Of a stretch of 33,405 nt of DNA, positions 18,031 through 27,857 are shown piece after piece (the first letter of the stretch is position 1; each line of letters opens with the position of its first letter). The position numbers and the translations under genes were made by a program. The notes under the pieces were generated by a model. The model saw only the letters and a list, made by a program, of their open reading frames with translations, searched no databases and was not told where the DNA came from. Source of the stretch: Nemertoderma westbladi (taxonomy: Eukaryota; Xenacoelomorpha; Nemertodermatida; Nemertodermatidae); the NCBI GenBank assembly GCA_032718475.1, contig JAUCBJ010006072.1, positions 1-33,405 of the forward strand, written 5' to 3'.

Positions 18031-18960
18031 TTATCTGTATGTATATCCACTACCAATAGTATAAATTACATGAATTACTTTTGAAATTTGGTTGGCAAGG
18101 CGCTCTTGATTTGTGTAAATGAAGGCCTCAGGTAATCTCCGTAACTGTTCATAAGATTTCTCCCCCATCAGTTGAATTATCCGAAGATTTCTGCGAGGTT
18201 TCGGGCATTCCATGACTGATCTGCGTTCTTCCTTATCAATCACACCCTTTTCCTGGAGTTGATAAAGTAAAACGCGATTGGTAATCATTTTATCTAGTAA
18301 CACGGGTCTTAGAACTGTAAGTATCTTAACTGGGAAGCTCATTGACTCTGGTGCGTATCGAATAACATGTCTGATACGGATCTCGATATCGTCGACAGAC
18401 GGCATCAATTGCATCAACCAACTACTCGGATCTGGTTCCACTCTTTCGGGTGGTAGCCCGGTGGATGGTTGCTCTACCAACTGTGGTAGCCCGGTGGTGG
18501 ATGGTCCCCCTACCAACTGTGGTAGCACGGTGAAGTTCTTCCCTAGTGGGTGATCTCCTCCATTCCTGTTCGGATCATTTACAAGAATACAATTCAATTG
18601 AGTTCGGTCTATGTCGATTTGGTTGAGTGCATCACAGAATTTAACAACACCGTTATCGTTATTAAACTCAATGTAGTAACTAAAGGAGTACGTATTTTCT
18701 ATTTTTACACAAAAAGGGAAGCCCATAAATTCATCCTCACCTGTGATTATTGAAGTAATGGTTTCAGACTCCGGAAAGAATTCCACAATGGTTCCTTTAT
18801 TTGTCGTTTTCATTTGATTCCAACATAGCGACATTCGACTTTTGATGTTTCCGCCTTCAAAAGTAATCCTCAATGGCTGATCAATATCGATAACTACCTT
18901 TAACAAATCATTTAGAGCTACAATACATTTCGCTGTATCCGAAAGGGTATGGGAGGCCAT
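18031..18960 (-). CDS. CARD-containing adaptor-like protein (309 aa)
   Basis: A single open exon. I chose the ATG at 18958-18960 because its context ACCATGG is an ideal animal start; the frame extends six codons further upstream but only to a TTG. Residues 1-130 are an unrecognised, probably beta-rich region. Residues about 145-190 are a Pro/Thr/Leu-rich linker with an internal duplication of LPQLV-x-x-PST. Residues about 215-294 match a caspase-recruitment domain: LRPVLLDKMI, then LLYQLQEKGVIDKEER, then a LPEAFIYTNQERLANQI helix. CARDs pair with other CARDs in apoptosis and innate-immune complexes, so an adaptor or regulator role is likely, though the partner is unknown. It lies about 3 kb upstream of the TIR-Roco gene on the same strand. 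I saw no clear poly(A) signal. The CARD call rests on pattern recognition, not a search. Confidence 0.75.
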   Translation of the reverse strand: MASHTLSDTAKCIVALNDLLKVVIDIDQPLRITFEGGNIKSRMSLCWNQMKTTNKGTIVEFFPESETITSIITGEDEFMGFPFCVKIENTYSFSYYIEFNNDNGVVKFCDALNQIDIDRTQLNCILVNDPNRNGGDHPLGKNFTVLPQLVGGPSTTGLPQLVEQPSTGLPPERVEPDPSSWLMQLMPSVDDIEIRIRHVIRYAPESMSFPVKILTVLRPVLLDKMITNRVLLYQLQEKGVIDKEERRSVMECPKPRRNLRIIQLMGEKSYEQLRRLPEAFIYTNQERLANQISKVIHVIYTIGSGYTYR

Positions 18961-19200
18961 GGTGTTGATAAGGTCCAAATGAATTACAATAACTCAAAAC
19001 TAACTTCAGTAACCAACGGCACCTTCATTTAAAATGTTACTTATATTTAATTTTTAGTGGTCTAAAATGTAAAATGTTTCTAATTATTCAAATATAATTA
19101 TTATCACAATTAATATAAGGGTAAAACTAACAAGCTATCAACAATCAATAATTACAAAACATTCTAGAACAATTGCATCTAAATTTCCATGTTCATGTTA

Positions 19201-19509
19201 AGGCCTGTTTACACGTGGCAACTTTACTAGCAACTTTACCAGCAATTTGACCGGCAACTTTTAGAGCAACTTGGCTAGTTTGACTGTAAAATAGTGGGTA
19301 ATTTTATCTACTAGCTAGTTTTTGATAATTTAATTTCATTATCCCGCTTTAATTCGCCAACGCAAATTCCTTCAAGTTGCCGTAAAAGTTGAGCAACTTT
19401 TACGGCCACTTTTTTACGTGTTTACACGGAGCAACTTGATCGGCAACCTGGGTTGCTCTACAAGTTGCATAGAAAGTTGCTCTAAAAGTTGCCACGTGTA
19501 AACAGGCCT
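19201..19509. mobile_element. Complete 309-bp MITE with 25-bp perfect TIRs and TTA target duplication
   Basis: The ends are perfect inverted repeats of 25 bp beginning AGGCCTGTTTACACGTGG, flanked by TTA at 19198-19200 and 19510-19512. The interior has many GCAACTT or AAGTTGC subterminal repeats in both orientations and no coding capacity. A three-base TTA duplication with GGCCTGTTTAC-like ends fits a PIF/Harbinger-type non-autonomous element. The ends are intact, which suggests recent mobility. Confidence 0.85.
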
Positions 19510-19858
19510 TTAGTTAGTGATTTTCAGTTTCATTTTATAAGTTTGAAAATGGTTTGAACCATGACTTACAGACTTCCAGACTTTAGCAATAACAGAATAG
19601 GGCAATACTGCAGTAAGGTACGCCTAAACTGACTAAAAAGTTTTATTTAATTATATGGTAGAATGTTTTTTAAAATATTTACAAATATAATATTATAGAT
19701 TTAAAAGGGGGATACACAATTAGAGCTGATAATATATTTACAGTCAGAAAAACGGCGGGGGGGGGGAATATTTTCTTGCTAAAGATGAGAGCCTTAATTG
19801 CTGAGTAATTGTGATTGTAATTGTGAGTAATTGTAATTGTGAGTGATTGTGAGTAACT

Positions 19859-20229
19859 TAATTGCTGACCACCTTACACGGAGCAACTTTTTTTGAAAAA
19901 CTATTTATTATTTCTTAACGAAAAAATCTCTAAAATTATTTTGAGTTACGTGTTAAGTTTCCCTAATGTCCAGTTTCCATTTGTCATACCAATACTCGTC
20001 ATCATTCATTCATTATCATGTAATCAGTCCACAATATTTTACAGAACATAAATCAATAGTCAAAACAGCTATAAAACAGCTATGAAAATAGGCAGAACAA
20101 TGATATTATATCTCCCCATGTATATTATAATACATTTTCATTCAAGCAATCAGAGTAGCAATAATTATACTGATAAGTAATAATTATTAAATTCTCTACT
20201 ACACCCCCCCCCCCCCCCCCCCCCCCCCC
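19859..20229 (-). repeat. 370-bp dispersed repeat, copy A
   Basis: Nearly identical to 24541-24908. It begins TAATTGCTGACCACC and ends in a run of 26 C. The last 45 or so bases before the C-run (from CAGAGTAGCAATAATTATAC) are repeated just after it at 20240-20286. On the minus strand the unit would start with a G-run. No coding potential. The stretch just before it (19801-19858) is a simple ATTGTGA-type repeat. Confidence 0.9.
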
Positions 20230-20518
20230 TACCTTACCTCAGAGTAGCAATAATTATACTAAATAAGTAATAATTATTAAATTCTCTTAATAATTAATAA
20301 CTTAATTCTTAATTAGTTATAGTTATCTTTAAATTGATGTCTCCAAATATGCCTTGTTAATTTTTATTCGTTTGATTCAGTGTGTCGTGCTTTTTGATAT
20401 TAATGGCTTCAAGTCAACTTCCTGAATCTTTGGTGACCTCAGTTTCATTTCTATATAACATTCAATGACACAATGTGATGAAAAAATTTTAGGGGGTAAA
20501 CACTAAAATGACTACAAT

Positions 20519-21420
20519 TATTTGATAGCAGGCCAGGGCTCCAAAACATAATCGATTGTTGATTTACCACAAGGTCTATTAATTGCATTATCAAAATAGG
20601 TAAATTGACCTATTTTACTATCAGCACCTACTCTTCCGTTAAAAATACGGAGATTTGTACAAATACACATTTCTATGATATGAGGTGTTTGCCAAATTTA
20701 TTAACTTTTTTTATCGCTATTTAATCTGGTGGGTATTGAATCCGTAAGTAATAATTCATGACCCTGGTCTGGTAACAAGTTATCTAATGATTGGCATGTA
20801 GGACTATTGATGACAAAATCATTGGTGATTCCTGTCCTGGAATTAAAATCCCCGATAATTAATATTTCCGATTCCTGCCCAACTAGAGCTATACCGTCTT
20901 CCACTCTGTTAAACATATTTATACTATCGCCCTCATGATTTGTAAAACCTTCTGGAGCTATATACACCCCGCTTATTATGATGCTCTTTTCTAGATTGGA
21001 GTCATCCGTATAGCGAAGCCATAATATATCATCGTGTTGCAATTCTTTTATTTTTTCCATCTTCGAATCAAGTTCGTTTTATATATATATTTTGACCTCC
21101 AGGCCTTTGAGTTTTTATATTTTCGAGGGATACTGTATGAAAAATACCCGGGTATTTCTAGGTTATATACGTTGTTTGGACTTTCCCAAGTTTCAGTATA
21201 AATGAATATATCAGAGTTCGTAACTAGTTCAGTGAAGTCAGGATCTAGAGCAACTTTTAATCCTTCAACATTTAACGATCCGAAACGTATTGTGGTGGGA
21301 GAAGCTGTAGTCTGTTGTTTTGGATTATTAACTATGTACCCTGTTTCCGTAGGGAGTTCCCGGGAGGAAAACCGTGTCGCCTTCCCCTGGGCTAATATTG
21401 ACAGAAGTTGTCCCAGATGA
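20519..21420 (-). pseudogene. Non-LTR retrotransposon endonuclease domain, broken
   Basis: Endonuclease/exonuclease/phosphatase motifs appear in order on the minus strand: FGSLNVEGL and DIFIYTETW (21290-21190), IGDFNSRTG (about 20850), then FNGRVGAD and GKSTIDYVLEPWPAI (20640-20520). The frame is broken at least twice. Near 21080 an AT microsatellite interrupts it and the frame changes. Near 20701 an extra A in an A-run creates a stop; shifting by one restores a match. No reverse transcriptase follows. These are the remains of an APE-type endonuclease from a LINE. Confidence 0.85.
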
Positions 21421-22905
21421 GGTCTCCCATGAGATGTAAACTCTCTTAGGTCTCCCACGAGATGTACACTCTCTTAGGTCTCCCACGAGATGTACACTCT
21501 CTCAGGTCTCAAACGAGATGTACACTCTCTCAGGTCTCCCACGAGATGTACACTCTCTCAGGTCTCCCACAAGATGTACACTCTCTCAGTTCTCCACAAG
21601 ATGTACACTCTCTTAGGTCTCCCCGAGATGTACACTCTCTCAGGTCTCCCACGAGATGTACACTCTCTCAGGTCTCCCCGAGATGTACACTCTCTTAGGT
21701 CTCCCACGAGATGTACACTCTCTCAGGTCTCAAACGAGATGTACACTCTCTCAGGTCTCCCACGAGATGTACACTCTCTCAGGTCTCCCGAGATGTGCAT
21801 TCTCTTAGGTCTCCCACGAGATGTACACTCTCTCAGGTCTCAAGCGAGATGTACACTCTCTCAGGTCTCCCACGAGATGTACACTCTCTCAGGTCTCCCG
21901 GGAGATGTACACTCTCTCAGTTCTCCACAAGATGTACACTCTCTCAGGTCTCCCACGAGATGTAAACTCTCTTAGGTCTCCCACGAGATGTACACTCTCT
22001 CAGGTCTCCCACGAGATGTACACTCTCTCAGGTCTCCTAGAGATGTACACTCTCTCAGGTCTCCCCGAGATGAACACTCTCTCAGGTCTCCCCGAGATGT
22101 AAACTCTCTCAGGTCTCCAAAGAGATGTACACTCTCTCAGGTCTCCCACGAGATGTACACTCTCTCAGGTCTCCCCGAGATGTAAACTCTCTCAGGTCTC
22201 CCACGAGATGTACACTCTCTCAGGTCTCCCACGAGATGTACACTCTCTCAGGACTCTCACGTGATGTAAACTCTCTCAGGTCTCCCACGAGATGTAAACT
22301 CTCTTAGGTCTCCCACGAGATGTACACTCTCTCAGGTCTCCCCGAGATGTACACTCTCTTAGGTCTCCCACGAGATGTACACTCTCTCAGGTCTCCCCGA
22401 GATGTACGCTCTCTCAGGTCTCCCACGAGATGTACACTCTCTCAGGTCTCCCCGAGATGTACACTCTCTCAGGTCTCCCACGAGATGTACAATCTCTCAG
22501 GCCTACCACGAGATGTAAACTCTCTCAGGTCTCCCACGAGATGTACACTCTCTCAGGTCTCCCCGAGATGTACACTCTCTCAGGTGTCCCCGAGATGTAA
22601 ACTCTCTCAGGTCTCCCCGAGATGTAAACTCTCTCAGGTCTCCCACGAGATGTACACTCTCTCAGGTCTCCCACGAGATGTACACTCTCTCAGGTCTCCC
22701 ACAAGATGTAAACTCTCTCAGGTCTTCAACGAGATGTACACTCTCTCAGGTCTCCCACGTGATGTAGATTCTCAGGTCTCCCACGAGATGTACACTCTCT
22801 CTGGTCTCCCATGAGATGTACACTCTCTCAGGTCTCCCACGAGATGTAAACTCTCTCAGGTCTCCCACGAGATGTACACGAGATTCTCAGGTCTCTCAAG
22901 TGATG
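21421..22905. repeat. 28-bp minisatellite, roughly 50 or more copies
   Basis: A tandem array with units of 27-28 bp containing GAGATGTACACTCTCTCAGG followed by TCTCCCAC or TCTCCCC. The length alternates mainly through loss of one or two bases in the CCCACG segment. It has no stop on the plus strand, so it is open in all three plus frames (MYTLSGLPRDVHSLRS-like), which reflects composition and not a gene. The core GAGATGTACACTCTC is close to a palindrome. The array abuts the upstream end of the endonuclease relic. Confidence 0.95.
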
Positions 22906-23118
22906 TATAGTCCCTCACCTCTGTCAGTCCGACTAGTTGCCAAATCTCCGACACTATCGATGCCTTTATTCTTGGGAATCCGGAGACGCATTGCACCATC
23001 CGGGCTCCGAATAATAATGTTAAAAAAAGTTAATTATTAATCTTAAACGTGTTTTACATTTTATTAATAAAGCCGTAAAATCCCACCACCTGTATTATTA
23101 AATATCCTCTGATTCACA

Positions 23119-24322
23119 ATTATTGTTTTTCTAGTGCAAAAAACTATAAAATGATCGATTAGGTTAATTAAAGTTTAGACGTGTAAAATATATTATATAA
23201 AATATAACTGTTCGAATGTCCTTTTGTGTGGAGATCCACCAGAGTGTTTTTTATTTTTTGAGAATCGAAAAAATACTATCACCGGTAAAATAAATCGAGA
23301 AGGTCCCGTTTCAAAACAACAAACCAAATTTTACGACATAGGTGACAATTGTGGCGGCCTTGTAACCAAAACAATAAACTAAAAGAAGACATTGCAATTC
23401 CATATACTTCGGATGTAATTTTTATGGGTGAAATTTTTATTTTAACATTATTGGATTATCTTCTTCTGAAACAGCACAAGTAAAGTGGAGAAGCGTGGAG
23501 CTCATATTTGGGACATTTTAAGAAGAATGTGGAAGGCAGATTCGAGCCCTGACACAAAGGTGATCTAAATGTAGAATATTGTATAAAAATTAGTTCTCAG
23601 CTAAGGTTGATCAGAGAATAACAATAATGCTGGGTGAACTGGTTATAGTTTGTAAAATATTCACTTTAAAAGGCGACCCAAACACCACAAATTAAGGGGA
23701 ATTTATATGAAGTTAATTTGAATGGTTGCTACCATCAGAACTGAAACAACCGCCCCAATGGGGTGATCCGCCAAACTAGACGTCGTTGCCTCAACCGTTG
23801 TTGCTGGTGGCTCAATTCCTTCTTGCAAACGTCTTCATTGGCAATAGGCACGCACTCACCCAGCATCTTTCTCTCCTGCTGTACAACAAAGCTTTGGCGG
23901 ACACGCTGTTAATATGCATTATTCCTGGTAATTGCAGGAATAGCAGCTTGCAGGCGGAACAATCCGTTTGAATTTCACCTGGGTGTTCCTCGTACCAATC
24001 CGAATCCGGGAACACATCGGGGCGGGCTGACTTGTAAGTAACCATTGTGTGTTTGTCATTGCAAGCAACCGCTAACACATTGTCAAAATTATCTGTAACT
24101 ATAGAAACCGCAATCAATAGCATTTTCGCCAACTTGACATCCATGTTACATGTGGACCCAAATTTCAAAATGTCGATAATCAGTATAGGCCTATAGCCTT
24201 CAGTTTACCTTATTTGTATATTATTGTTTTAATACCCTATTTACATAGAAATGGTTGACGCGGTGCAACCATATAGGTCTATATTAGTTTCGGAACGTGA
24301 TTTTAATCATTTCTACTTTATC
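23119..24322. repeat. Segmental duplication, copy 1 (1204 bp)
   Basis: Collinear and almost identical to 25755-27169, starting at ATTATTG and ending at TACTTTATC. The main differences are a 214-bp deletion in this copy and single-base changes. The two copies start 2636 bases apart in direct orientation. This copy contains the pseudogene below. Confidence 0.95.
23703..24144 (-). pseudogene. Broken duplicate of the Cys-rich GPI-anchored protein gene
   Basis: Aligned with the intact copy at 26335-26991. It lacks 214 bases (the equivalent of 26446-26659), joined at a shared GCTC, which removes the region with the last four cysteines and most of the Thr-rich stalk. It also lacks one C in the run near 23850, which shifts the frame after the first half. 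Both lesions are out of frame, so only the signal-peptide half could be made. Confidence 0.9.
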
Positions 24323-24540
24323 TATAATTTCAGTTTAATACGTTTTATTCTAGTATCCCCAAACAGATTTTCTTTTTTCGAAAGCGTAATATACAATCCT
24401 AGTTTTATAAGGTCAGTATCGTATGTCACTCCTATTAGTTAGTTATTAAAGTAAGTCTCATTTGCCTGACGTGATATTCGGGCTCGGTTCAACCGTCTCC
24501 TTAAATCTTCAGCTCAGCAGCTCTCTTCATTTTTTTTTTT

Positions 24541-24879
24541 TAATTGCAGACCACCTTACACGAAGCAACTTTTTTTGAAAAACTATTTATTATTTCTTAA
24601 AGAAAAAATCTCTAAAATTATTTTGAGTTACGTGTTAAGTTTCCCTAATGTCCAGTTTCCATTTGTCATACCAATACTCGTCATCATTCATTCATTATCA
24701 TGTAATCAGTCCACAATATTTTACAGAACATAAATCAATAGTCAAAACAGCTATAAAACAGCTATAAAAATAGGCAGAATAATGATATTATATCTCCCCA
24801 TGTACATTATAATACATTTTCATTCAAGCAATCAGAGTAGCAATAATTATACTAATAAGTAATAATTATTAAATTCTCT

Positions 24880-24908
<29 letters not shown>
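24541..24908 (-). repeat. 370-bp dispersed repeat, copy B
   Basis: Nearly identical to copy A. It is preceded by a T-run (24530-24541) and also ends in a run of 26 C (24883-24908). Read on the minus strand it starts with 26 G and ends in an A-tail, the layout expected of a retroposed transcript. Confidence 0.9.
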
Positions 24909-24910
<2 letters not shown>

Positions 24911-24916
24911 AGCTTC

Positions 24917-25195
24917 CAACTTATTTATCCAATAAGATGCGAACGATTCCCAGATACTTATCTTACTTAGATACTTACAGAAATTTATCTGAAATCAGCT
25001 GTCTTCCTCTGTCCGAATGTATAGATCTACATGGCCCAAACAAGTTGAACAATAATATGGTTAAGCACCTTTCCATAGTTACCATTGTCATGTCTGGAAC
25101 AGCAAAAGCAAAGGGAAACCTGGAGTATTCATCTACACAAACAAATAAATATTTATTTCGTGTTGCTGATGGTAAGGGACCCTTGAAGTCAATCG
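24917..25195 (-). pseudogene. LTR retrotransposon integrase core fragment
   Basis: The minus strand reads IDFKGPLPSATRNKYLFVC then DEYSRFPFAFAVPDMTM, and further on IHSDRGRQLISDKFL before a stop. This is the rve integrase core with the first two catalytic Asp residues of the DDE triad (in IDFKGP and HSDRG); the Glu part is missing. It is an isolated fragment squeezed between dispersed-repeat copies B and C. Confidence 0.85.
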
Positions 25196-25207
25196 ATTTT
25201 TTTTTTT

Positions 25208-25268
25208 TAATTGCTGACCACCTTACACGGAGCAACTTTTTTTGAAAAACTATTTATTATTTCTTAAA
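25208..25268 (-). repeat. Dispersed repeat, truncated copy C
   Basis: Only the first 60 or so bases of the 370-bp repeat are present, beginning TAATTGCTGACCACC and preceded by a T-run (25196-25208). Read on the minus strand this is the 3' end plus A-tail, a 5'-truncated copy as expected from target-primed reverse transcription. The A-tail adjoins the integrase fragment. From 25270 to 25754 I see nothing supportable. Confidence 0.8.
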
Positions 25269-25754
25269 ATGTGAAATGTCTTGAAAATGTGAAAAATCTT
25301 GAAATGTGTTTACTTAACTAGAGTAGGAGATCATGAACTAGCTCACGTTATCTTGCTGAACAATATTTCCATTATAGACTATTATCTTTATTCTCACTTA
25401 TTTTGTTGTACAAATATTCAGATTTCGATTTTATTATTTCTCGTTGGACAAGGAAGGTACTTACAGGATACTTGCAGTAATGATTATACTCAGCTAAAAA
25501 ATGGTGTTTCCTAAATTTATACAAATGGTTATCTCTGTTTCCCTGATAAAAGTAAGAATACGAGTGCAGTGGTGCAGTGGATTGATTAATTATTGGTGCT
25601 ACAGTATTAATATAAATAAAATATATCTTTAAAAACAGCTTAAGCAAGGTTAATGTCATGAGACTTAAAGACATGGTTCTCAGTCAGCTTTACAAACTTA
25701 TAAACCGTTCCTTAAACTGATAAACTGTTACTGTGTTATGCTCCCGGGAAAAAG

Positions 25755-27169
25755 ATTATTGTTTTTCTATTGCAAAAAAACTATAAAATGATCGATTAGA
25801 TTAATTAAAGTTTAGACGGGTAAAATATATTATATATAACTGTTCGAATGTCCTTTTGTGTGGAGATCCACCAGAGTGTTTTTTATTTTTTGAGAATCGA
25901 AAAAATACTATCACCGGTAAAATAATTCGAGAAGGTCCCGTTTCAAAACAACAAACCAAATTTTACGACATTGGTGACAGTTGTGGCGGCCTTGTAACCA
26001 AAACAATAAACTAAAAGAAGTCATTGCAATTCAATATACTTCGGATGTAATTTTTATGGGTGAAATTTTTATTTTAACATTATTTGATTATCTTCTTCTG
26101 AAACAGCACAAGTAAAGTGGAGAAGCGTGGAGCTCATATTTGGGACCTTTTAAGAAGAATGTGGAAGGCAGATTCGAGCCCTGACATAAAGGTGATCTAA
26201 ATGTAGAATATTGTATAAAAATTAGTTCTCAGCTAAGGTTGATCAGAGAATAACAATAATGCTGGGTGAACTGGTTATAGTTTGTAAAATATTCACTTTA
26301 AAAGGCGACCCAAACACCACAAATTAATGGGAATTTATATGAAGTTAATTTGAATGGTTGCTACCATCAGAACTGAAACAACCGCCCCAATGGGGTGATC
26401 CGCCAAACTAGACGTCGTTGCCTCAACCGTTGTTGCTGGTGGCTCTGTCTCTGTGGTAACCGAAACTGTTGTTGTGGCAACCGGATCAAACAAGGGATCG
26501 CTCCAATCCACAGTTCCATTGGGGTACAGGTAGTCGTGTTCCCACACCAAGTCTCCTACTTTGCTGCAGACTTCTGTTCCGTTGCAACACACAGACTGGC
26601 AACTTGGATGTGACAGATCAGCAGAGAAAGCTTCTCCATCTATGCGAAAGTTATCGCTCAATTCCTTCTTGCAAACGTCTTCATTGGCAATAGGCACGCA
26701 CTCACCCCAGCATCTTTCTCTCCTGCTGTACAACAAAGCTTTGGCGGACACGCTGTTAATATGCATTATTCCTGGTAATTGCAGGAATAGCAGCTTGCAG
26801 GCGGAACAATCCGTTTGAATTTCACCTGGGTGTTCCTCGTACCAATCCGAATCCGGGAACACATCGGGGCGGGCTGACTTGTAAGTAACCATTGTGTGTT
26901 TGTCATTGCAAGCAACCGCTAACACATTGTCGAAATTATCTGTAACTATAGAAACCGCAATCAATAGCATTTTCGCCAACTTGACATCCATGTTACATGT
27001 GGACCCAAATTTCAAAATGTCGATAATCAGTATAGGCCTATAGCCTTCAGTTTACCTTATTTGTATATTATTGTTTTAATACCCTATTTACATAGAAATG
27101 GTTGACGCGGTGCAACCATATAGGTCTATATTAGTTTCGGAACGTGATTTTAATCATTTCTACTTTATC
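25755..27169. repeat. Segmental duplication, copy 2 (1415 bp)
   Basis: The intact partner of 23119-24322. Beyond TACTTTATC the two copies diverge completely. This copy carries the full open reading frame. Confidence 0.95.
26335..26991 (-). CDS. Secreted Cys-rich, probably GPI-anchored surface protein (218 aa)
   Basis: The frame opens upstream of 27015, but the first ATG is at 26989-26991, giving MDVKLAKMLLIAVSIV, a short signal peptide. The ectodomain has ten cysteines, including CSAC, CWGEC and SCQSVCC, and two N-glycosylation sequons (NGT after the CC pair and before VDWSD). A Thr/Glu/Pro-rich stalk and a C-terminal hydrophobic stretch (IGAVVSVLMVATIQINFI) with no basic tail follow, as in GPI-anchored proteins. 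The CCNGTEVC segment vaguely recalls Ly6/uPAR-type ends, but the cysteine spacing does not convince me, so I leave the family open. The stop is TAA at 26335. A duplicate 2.6 kb away is a pseudogene. An upstream exon with a different start cannot be excluded. Confidence 0.65.
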   Translation of the reverse strand: MDVKLAKMLLIAVSIVTDNFDNVLAVACNDKHTMVTYKSARPDVFPDSDWYEEHPGEIQTDCSACKLLFLQLPGIMHINSVSAKALLYSRRERCWGECVPIANEDVCKKELSDNFRIDGEAFSADLSHPSCQSVCCNGTEVCSKVGDLVWEHDYLYPNGTVDWSDPLFDPVATTTVSVTTETEPPATTVEATTSSLADHPIGAVVSVLMVATIQINFI

Positions 27170-27596
27170 CTAGTTATTTGTATTATTTACACGTCTTAAT
27201 AAAGTAAAAATGAAATTTACTTAAAAAATTATTTTGAATTTTATACAGTCTACTGTATCAAATTTTAGAAAATTAAGTAGGCCTATATGTAGTACAGTAC
27301 AGTATATACTGTAGCTACATTATATATTCAAATTTTCCTTAGACTTAATAGCAGAGTTACCCTTGGGTTACAGTAGGCCTACAATTTAATGTGGCCAAGA
27401 TGAAAATTTAAACTCATTTTTTTGGGATAAACTGTAAAGTGGAACGCTGTTTTGAATCTTCACTCAAAAATATACTGTAATTTGTTTTTTTGAATTCGAA
27501 ATAAAAATATATATATACATATTTTAGGTTGCAATTTAAGTAAATAAAAGTTTTTACGTCTTTAATTTTATTAACACATATTAAATTAGGGCACTA

Positions 27597-27857
27597 AAGC
27601 AAAAGCAAACTGTCAGCCGAAGCCGGAGGTGACCCGAAGGCTCCTCTTTCGATAGCTGCTACCCGAGGGTAGGAGTGGGCTACTCCTATCCCAAGATTTG
27701 CTCCCAGATATTTAACTGGTACTCATTTTATCTTCCCCAGTGGATGAAAGGCTGCGTGGACCCTGGCGGGGCTCGAACCTACAACCAATAGATTGCAGGC
27801 CCGGCGCTCAACCAACTGAGCTACCCCGCATTCCGCGGCTGATCGCGTTAGGGTCGC
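27597..27857 (-). mobile_element. Full-length tRNA-derived SINE with 12-bp target duplication
   Basis: On the minus strand, after a 28-base leader, a tRNA-like head reads GCGGGGTAGCTCAGTTGG (A box) and later GTAGGTTCGAGCCCCGCC (B box). A body of about 150 bases with TTTCATCC and GATAAAATGAGTACC follows, and the tail is a TTTGC-type repeat. It is flanked by the direct repeat ATTAGGGCACTA at 27585-27596 and 27858-27869. The anticodon stem does not pair, so it is not a tRNA gene. From 27870 to about 29500 I see no gene or clear repeat. Confidence 0.9.

Noticed and set aside
18958-18978. Longer N-terminus for the CARD protein
   Set aside because: The upstream codon is TTG, not ATG; the ATG at 18960 has an ideal context.
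21421-22905. CRISPR-like array
   Set aside because: Units are contiguous with no unique spacers, and the rest of the window is eukaryotic.
21462-23040. Long plus-strand open frames across the minisatellite (MYTLSGLP-type proteins)
   Set aside because: The repeat has no stop in any plus frame and its 27-28 bp unit shifts frame each copy. The same peptides recur in all three frames, so this is an effect of composition.
25372-25674. 100-codon minus-strand frame
   Set aside because: Compositionally biased, no domain, next to transposon debris, and not conserved in a second copy.
27760-27829. Functional tRNA gene on the minus strand
   Set aside because: A and B boxes are good, but the anticodon stem does not pair, and a leader, body, tail and target duplication show it is a SINE.
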